A program made the position numbers and the translations under genes. From assembly GCF_000338275.1 (NCBI RefSeq), contig NZ_ANMR01000043.1:124001-188000 (forward strand): a stretch of DNA of 64,000 bases, written 5' to 3'. A model generated the notes under the pieces. It made no database searches and was not told the origin of the DNA. It saw nothing but the letters and a program-made list of their open reading frames with translations. The stretch is from Staphylococcus xylosus NJ. GTDB lineage: Bacteria; Bacillota; Bacilli; Staphylococcales; Staphylococcaceae. The stretch's first letter is position 1. Every line of letters begins with the position of its first letter. Below are positions 62,118 through 64,000 of this stretch, piece by piece.

Positions 62118-64000
62118 ATGTCAAAAGTCAATTTAATAGAAAGCCCATTTCCGTTATCTCAAATTAAAGGTTTAGGACCTAAACGTTTAGCGGTGTTAAA
62201 TGAATTAAATATTTATACCGTTGAAGATTTAATCTTATATCTACCGACACGTTACGAAGATAATACTGTAATTGACTTAAATGAAGCAGAAGACCAAGCG
62301 ACAGTGACAGTGGTAGGCGAAGTATATTCTACACCGACTGTCGCTTTTTTTGGTCGTAATAAATCTAAGTTAACAGTACATATAATGGTCAATAATATTG
62401 CAGTAAAGTGTACTTTTTTCAATCAGCCTTATTTGAAAAAGAAAATTGAACTACATGGGACGGTTACGGTCAAAGGTAAATGGGATAGAAGAAAGCAAGA
62501 AATTAATGGAAATAGAATGTTTTTCAATCAACAGGTTACAGAGTCCGCCCAATTCGAACCTGTGTATCGCATTAAAGAGGGTATTAAGCAAAAACCACTA
62601 AGAGATATGATACGTCAAGTATTAGATCAAGTAACTATACATGAATGGTTATCAGCAGAATTAAGAGAAAAATATAAACTAGAATCATTAGAAAATACAA
62701 TTAAAGCACTTCATTTTGCAACTGATAAAGCTTCATTACTAAAAGCACGCAGAACGTATGCATTTACAGAGTTGTTTATGTTTGAACTAAGAATGCAATG
62801 GTTGAATAGGCTTGAAAAAACTTCGGATGAAGCTATTGAAGTTGATTATGATATCAATTTAGTTAAACATTTTATAGATAGTTTACCTTTTGAACTCACT
62901 GATGCACAGAAACATAGCGTTAATGAAATCTTTCGTGATTTGAAGGCTCCAATACGTATGCATCGTTTACTCCAAGGTGATGTGGGCTCTGGGAAAACTG
63001 TTGTTGCAGCTATCTGCATGTACGCCCTTAAAACTGCTGGTTTTCAATCGGCATTAATGGTACCAACTGAAATTTTAGCAGAACAGCATGCTGAAAGTTT
63101 AGTGGATATATTTGGCGACAGGATGAATGTCGCGTTATTAACCGGGTCAGTTAAAGGTAAAAAAAGGCAATTATTATTAGATCAATTAAATAATAATGAA
63201 ATTGATTGTTTGATTGGAACACACGCATTGATTCAGGATGATGTGAAATTTAATAATGTTGGACTTGTTATTACTGATGAACAACATCGTTTTGGTGTGA
63301 ACCAACGACAACTGCTTAGAGAAAAAGGCGCTATGACAAATGTACTATTTATGACAGCCACGCCAATTCCTAGAACTTTAGCTATTTCTGTATTTGGTGA
63401 AATGGATGTTTCATCAATTAAACAGTTGCCAAAAGGTAGGAAACCAATTATTACTTCATGGTCAAAACATGAAGCATATGAGAGTGTTTTGAATCAAATG
63501 ACAACTGAATTAAAGAAAGGCCGTCAAGCCTATGTCATATGTCCGTTTATTGAAAGCTCTGAGCATTTAGAAGATGTCCAAAATGTGGTTGAATTATATG
63601 AATCATTACAAGCTTATTATGGTAGTGACAAAGTGGGATTATTACATGGTAAAATGCATTCTGTTGAAAAAGATGAGGTTATGCAAAAATTCAGTAATCA
63701 TGAAATAGATATTTTAGTTTCAACAACCGTAGTCGAGGTAGGGGTTAATGTACCAAATGCTACATTTATGATGATATATGATGCCGACCGTTTTGGATTA
63801 TCTACATTACACCAGTTGAGGGGGCGTGTGGGTAGAAGTGAGCATCAAAGTCATTGTGTACTAATTGCTTCGCCAAAAACAGAAACGGGCATAGAACGCA
63901 TGAATATTATGACACAAACAACAGATGGTTTTGAACTCAGTGAACGAGATCTTGAAATGAGAGGTCCCGGAGATTTCTTCGGCGTAAAACAAAGTGGTTT
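62118..64000 (+). CDS. recG: ATP-dependent DNA helicase RecG (3' end outside window)
   Basis: Branch-migration helicase for fork reversal and recombination. The frame is open from ATG 62118 to the window edge, 627 codons of roughly 680 expected. N-terminal wedge domain (about 60-150, OB fold), helicase lobe 1 with Walker [11 protein letters not shown] and DEQH box (ITDEQHRFG), lobe 2 with [15 protein letters not shown] and [10 protein letters not shown]. The C-terminal TRG region is partly cut off. Start overlaps the end of the sdaAA spacer (TAATAATG); no strong Shine-Dalgarno, so translation is probably coupled. Confidence 0.95.
   Translation, partial: MSKVNLIESPFPLSQIKGLGPKRLAVLNELNIYTVEDLILYLPTRYEDNTVIDLNEAEDQATVTVVGEVYSTPTVAFFGRNKSKLTVHIMVNNIAVKCTFFNQPYLKKKIELHGTVTVKGKWDRRKQEINGNRMFFNQQVTESAQFEPVYRIKEGIKQKPLRDMIRQVLDQVTIHEWLSAELREKYKLESLENTIKALHFATDKASLLKARRTYAFTELFMFELRMQWLNRLEKTSDEAIEVDYDINLVKHFIDSLPFELTDAQKHSVNEIFRDLKAPIRMHRLLQGDVGSGKTVVAAICMYALKTAGFQSALMVPTEILAEQHAESLVDIFGDRMNVALLTGSVKGKKRQLLLDQLNNNEIDCLIGTHALIQDDVKFNNVGLVITDEQHRFGVNQRQLLREKGAMTNVLFMTATPIPRTLAISVFGEMDVSSIKQLPKGRKPIITSWSKHEAYESVLNQMTTELKKGRQAYVICPFIESSEHLEDVQNVVELYESLQAYYGSDKVGLLHGKMHSVEKDEVMQKFSNHEIDILVSTTVVEVGVNVPNATFMMIYDADRFGLSTLHQLRGRVGRSEHQSHCVLIASPKTETGIERMNIMTQTTDGFELSERDLEMRGPGDFFGVKQSG

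Overview
The window is a stretch of low-GC Firmicute chromosome that I assign to Staphylococcus, most likely a coagulase-negative species of the S. saprophyticus / S. xylosus / S. equorum group. Reasons: gene order from bshC through the division and cell-wall cluster, ileS, the pyrimidine operon, gmk-rpoZ, coaBC-priA, fmt-rsmB-rlmN-stp-pknB and fakA to recG is the staphylococcal arrangement; the proteins read as close relatives of S. aureus proteins but not identical; staphylococcal intergenic hairpins with a GGGACAGAAAT or GGGACATAA core recur; and a chromosomal mph(C)-like gene is present, which I recall from S. xylosus / S. equorum. The species call is inference. Apart from the leftmost HAD gene and recG at the right edge, both cut by the window, nearly all genes lie on the + strand. 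I saw no tRNA, rRNA or CRISPR.

Layout. 1-1132: end of a YjjG-like HAD phosphatase gene and a convergent GNAT gene. 1340-3067: bshC (bacillithiol synthesis) with its own promoter and terminator. 3098-13494: division/cell-wall cluster mraZ-rsmH-ftsL-pbp1-mraY-murD-divIB-ftsA-ftsZ, with a three-repeat MraZ operator in front. 13550-17578: ylmD-ylmE-sepF-ylmG-ylmH-divIVA. 17583-20659: ileS behind a T-box leader. 20827-23322: a two-domain VOC protein, lspA and an RluD-type pseudouridine synthase. 23497-34147: pyrimidine regulon pyrR-pyrP-pyrB-pyrC-carA-carB-pyrF-pyrE plus a small conserved-looking gene, with PyrR attenuators before pyrR and probably before pyrP.

34148-38268 is the first accessory segment: an mph(C)-like macrolide phosphotransferase on the minus strand, an 826-bp gap holding a possible 27-residue membrane peptide gene and several hairpins, a YitT-family membrane protein, a PhnB-like VOC protein, an IS1182-family transposase stub and a repeat-rich spacer. 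38269-45035 returns to core genes: rqcH (minus), gmk, rpoZ, coaBC, priA. 45036-47290 is the second accessory segment: a decayed phage/SaPI-type integrase, a DUF5067-like lipoprotein and an unidentified gene remnant, apparently the scar of a lost island between priA and the def-like/fmt genes.

47288-64000: a small helical protein, a GNAT acetyltransferase, a deformylase-like protein lacking catalytic residues, fmt, rsmB, rlmN, the phosphatase/kinase pair stp-pknB, a 59-bp tandem repeat, rsgA, rpe, thiN, rpmB (minus), an Asp23-family gene with fakA, the two serine dehydratase subunits, and recG running off the right edge. The core genes cooperate in peptidoglycan synthesis and septation (with PknB/Stp and PBP1 sharing PASTA modules), pyrimidine supply, translation initiation and ribosome maturation. 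I did not find a convincing new multi-gene system; the points most worth a second look are the small peptide locus near mph(C), the apparent loss of a standard ylmH start codon, the tandem repeat after pknB and the decayed island.
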